Shown here piece by piece: positions 62,325-64,000 of a DNA stretch of 64,000 nucleotides (its first letter is position 1; each line of letters begins with the position of its first letter). The notes below the pieces were generated by a model. That model had not been told where the DNA came from, did not search any database, and saw only the letters and a program-made list of their open reading frames with translations. Origin of the DNA: Sphingopyxis fribergensis (lineage in GTDB: Bacteria > Pseudomonadota > Alphaproteobacteria > Sphingomonadales > Sphingomonadaceae); the NCBI RefSeq assembly GCF_000803645.1, contig NZ_CP009122.1, forward strand, positions 1,216,501 to 1,280,500, read 5' to 3'. Position numbers and translations under genes: made by a program.

Positions 62325-63374
62325 CTCCGCCCGCACCAGCGCCGTCCCGTCGACCATGGCCTTCAGCTTCGCCTGCGAATGTTCGCGGCTGTGATATTTC
62401 ATCCCGCAATCGGGCGCGATCCACAGCCGCTCGGCGTCGACATAGCGCAGCGCCTCGCGAATGCGCCCAGCGACAACCTCTGGCGTTTCGATCTCGGGGA
62501 TCGACAGGTCGAGCACGCCATACATGATCGTCTTGGTCGGCAATTCGGCGAGGATCGCGGGGTCTAGCCCCGGCTGCGCCGCCTCGATCGAGATCACGTC
62601 GATCGACGACGCTTCGAGTTCGGCGAGGAAATCATAGGCCTTGGGTTTCGGCCCCGTTGCCCCTGCGCCGTGATGCACCATAGCATAACCGAAACAGATA
62701 TGCAGCGCGGTCGTCCCGCCTACCCCGTCGAGCGCGCGGTTTATCGCCTCGATCGCATAGCTGTTCGCCTCTGCCGCGCGTGCCTGCAAATAGGGTTCGT
62801 CGAGCTGGACGACGTCGACGCCCGCCGCGAACAGATCCTTCACCTCGGCATTGACCGCATCGGCATAGTCCATCGCGAGCGACCGTGCGTCGGGATAATA
62901 GCCATTCTCGGCCTGTTGCGTCATCGTGAACGGGCCGGGCAGGGTGAGCTTCACCGGCTTGGTCGAATGGCGGCGGAGGAAGGCGGCATCCTGCGCCTCG
63001 ATCGGGGCGACGCGGCGGATCGGGCCGGAAACGAGCGGCACCGGATTGGCGTTGCCGGTGCGGTCTATCGCGGTGCCGTGCTTCTCGCGGTCGATTCCGG
63101 ATAGCGCGGTCGCGAGGCGGTTCGAATAGCTTTCCCGGCGCATTTCGCCGTCGCCGACGATGTCGATGCCAAGCTCTTCCTGATCGCGAATCGCCATCAG
63201 CGTCGCCGCTTCCTGTGCGTCGGCGAGCCATGGTTCTGGGATGCGCCACAGCGTTTCGGCGCGGACGCGCGGGGGCAGGCTGGCCTTCAGCCGCTTGCGG
63301 TCGATCAGCCAGTCAGGCTGGGGGTAGCTTCCGACGATGGTTGTCGGCAGGATGGGGTGGTCGAACAAGGCCAT
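62316..63374 (-). CDS. MetE C-terminal domain family (cobalamin-independent methionine-synthase-like) protein
   Basis: 352 residues, equal to the C-terminal catalytic half of MetE, without the N-terminal half. TTIVGSYPQPDWL starts the barrel; KLTLPGPFTMTQQ and VVQLDEPYLQAR follow. The four zinc ligands are all there: His and Cys in LHICFGY, Glu in ISIEAAQ and Cys in APDCGMK. The zinc activates a thiol for alkyl transfer. Relatives include methionine synthases acting on small methyl donors and epoxyalkane:coenzyme M transferase. In a catabolic regulon, alkyl or methyl transfer from a substrate is more likely than Met synthesis (inference). It is divergent from the second ligase. Confidence 0.87.
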   Translation of the reverse strand: MALFDHPILPTTIVGSYPQPDWLIDRKRLKASLPPRVRAETLWRIPEPWLADAQEAATLMAIRDQEELGIDIVGDGEMRRESYSNRLATALSGIDREKHGTAIDRTGNANPVPLVSGPIRRVAPIEAQDAAFLRRHSTKPVKLTLPGPFTMTQQAENGYYPDARSLAMDYADAVNAEVKDLFAAGVDVVQLDEPYLQARAAEANSYAIEAINRALDGVGGTTALHICFGYAMVHHGAGATGPKPKAYDFLAELEASSIDVISIEAAQPGLDPAILAELPTKTIMYGVLDLSIPEIETPEVVAGRIREALRYVDAERLWIAPDCGMKYHSREHSQAKLKAMVDGTALVRAELT

Positions 63375-63406
63375 TCCTCTCGATTTTTGGACTGGTCAAG
63401 CATTTG

Positions 63407-63420
63407 CTTAGTATTCTATC
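63407..63420. promoter_or_regulatory. MarR-type operator between the MetE-like gene and second acyl-CoA ligase
   Basis: CTTAG-TATT-CTATC, nearly identical to the site at 55601 including the asymmetric right arm. It lies 32 bases from the MetE-like start and 34 from the ligase start and can serve both. Confidence 0.65.
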
Positions 63421-63454
63421 TAATTCAAGTCGAAACGACGGTTGGGAGAGCAAA

Positions 63455-64000
63455 ATGATCGATCTGGAGGCCATCCGGACGCTGGCGGATATTCCGGCGG
63501 CGCAGGCGTGCGTGCGGGGGCAGGCGACCGCAGTGAAGTTCGGGGAACGCGAGACGAGCTTTGCCGAGCTCGATGCGCGTTCCAACCGTGTCGCGCATGC
63601 CCTGATCGCCGCGGGGCTCGCGGCTGGCGACCGCGTTTCGGCGCTGACCAAGAACCACGACAGCTGGTATCCGCTTTTCTTCGGCACGGCGCGCGCGCGC
63701 GCCTGTTTCGCGCCCATCAACTGCCGCCTTGCGCCTGCCGAGATCGGCTTCATCCTGGGCGATGCGGGGCCGAAACTGCTGTTCGTCGGCGAGGATTTCT
63801 TCGACTGTGCGCTGGCTGCGGTCGCCGATCTGGCTGTGCCGCCCCGGTTGATCGCACTGTACGGCGCGCATCCCGCGTTCGAACCCTTCGAGACCTGGCT
63901 GGGCGAGGCACCCGACGCTCCGCTCGCCGACCCGCCGCAACTCACCGACGATGTGCTCCAGCTCTACACCAGCGGCACGACCGGCCTGCCGAAGGGCGTC
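63455..64000 (+). CDS. AMP-forming acyl-CoA ligase, N-terminal part (3' end outside window)
   Basis: 182 codons from the ATG at 63455 (GGGAGAG upstream); the frame is open at the window edge. Features: TSFAELDARSNRVAHALIAAGLAAGDRVSALTKNH, FFGTARARACFAPINCRLAPAEIGFILGDAGPKLLFVGED, and the ATP/AMP motif YTSGTTGLPKGV just before the end. It is only moderately like the ligase at 55644, so it is a second, different enzyme of the regulon. Substrate class (fatty or aromatic acid) cannot be set from the N-terminal part. Confidence 0.9.
   Translation, partial: MIDLEAIRTLADIPAAQACVRGQATAVKFGERETSFAELDARSNRVAHALIAAGLAAGDRVSALTKNHDSWYPLFFGTARARACFAPINCRLAPAEIGFILGDAGPKLLFVGEDFFDCALAAVADLAVPPRLIALYGAHPAFEPFETWLGEAPDAPLADPPQLTDDVLQLYTSGTTGLPKGV

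Overview
The window is high-GC, gene-dense DNA from an alphaproteobacterium, most likely a sphingomonad (Sphingopyxis/Sphingomonas-like). The evidence is the GC-rich codon use with long antisense shadow frames, TonB-dependent receptors with IVVSG-type pre-plug motifs and a C-terminal Phe, FecI/FecR pairs, many exported amidohydrolases and class C serine hydrolases, a complete paoABC set, and an intergenic repeat with arms CGAGCGAAGTCGA. I saw no rRNA, tRNA, CRISPR array, insertion sequence or phage gene.

Layout. 1-6144 (+): two coupled amidohydrolases (the first cut by the window edge, the second with a degenerate metal site), an MHS-family transporter and a 1071-residue beta-propeller/amidohydrolase. 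6304-12444 (-): an ECF sigma/FecR/TonB-receptor unit, followed on the same strand by a Nep1-like (NPP1) secreted protein and a small anchored protein. 12574-14244: an ADPRibase-Mn-like phosphoesterase and an AraC regulator. 14428-28168 (+): an XRE-cupin regulator, a serine hydrolase, then a tightly packed set of dgcN, a YkvI-like transporter, an alpha/beta hydrolase, an N-acyl-D-amino-acid deacylase-like protein, a serine hydrolase, dgcA, an amidohydrolase and another serine hydrolase. This reads as a D-amino-acid/peptide scavenging island built around D-glutamate catabolism. 28736-31444 (-): a second TonB receptor sharing a candidate operator with that island. 31792-36051 (-): a three-part drug-efflux system preceded by a small upstream ORF. 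36255-39685 (-): three overlapping genes (amidohydrolase, M19 dipeptidase-like, ornithine-cyclodeaminase-like). 39925-45378: periplasmic aldehyde oxidase paoABC with MocA-type and XdhC-type maturation genes. 45379-48955 (-): ECF sigma factor, von Willebrand lipoprotein and TPR membrane protein. 49082-51439 (-): an MHYT-GGDEF-EAL protein.

51709-64000 is a catabolic region marked by five near-identical palindromes of the form CTTAG-TATN-CTAAG, lying in front of a LeuC-like gene, a LeuD-like gene, an FMN reductase, an acyl-CoA ligase operon and a second acyl-CoA ligase. Two MarR regulators are inside it. The operon 55644-62324 contains, with overlapping or abutting reading frames, an alpha/beta hydrolase, an APH-type kinase, an enolase paralogue with altered active-site residues, a D-2-hydroxyacid dehydrogenase and an alpha/beta-fold protein whose nucleophile is Ala. 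A MetE-C-like protein follows on the other strand. I do not recognise this combination as a described pathway, and I regard it as the best candidate for an undescribed system. The D-glutamate island with its shared operator is second.
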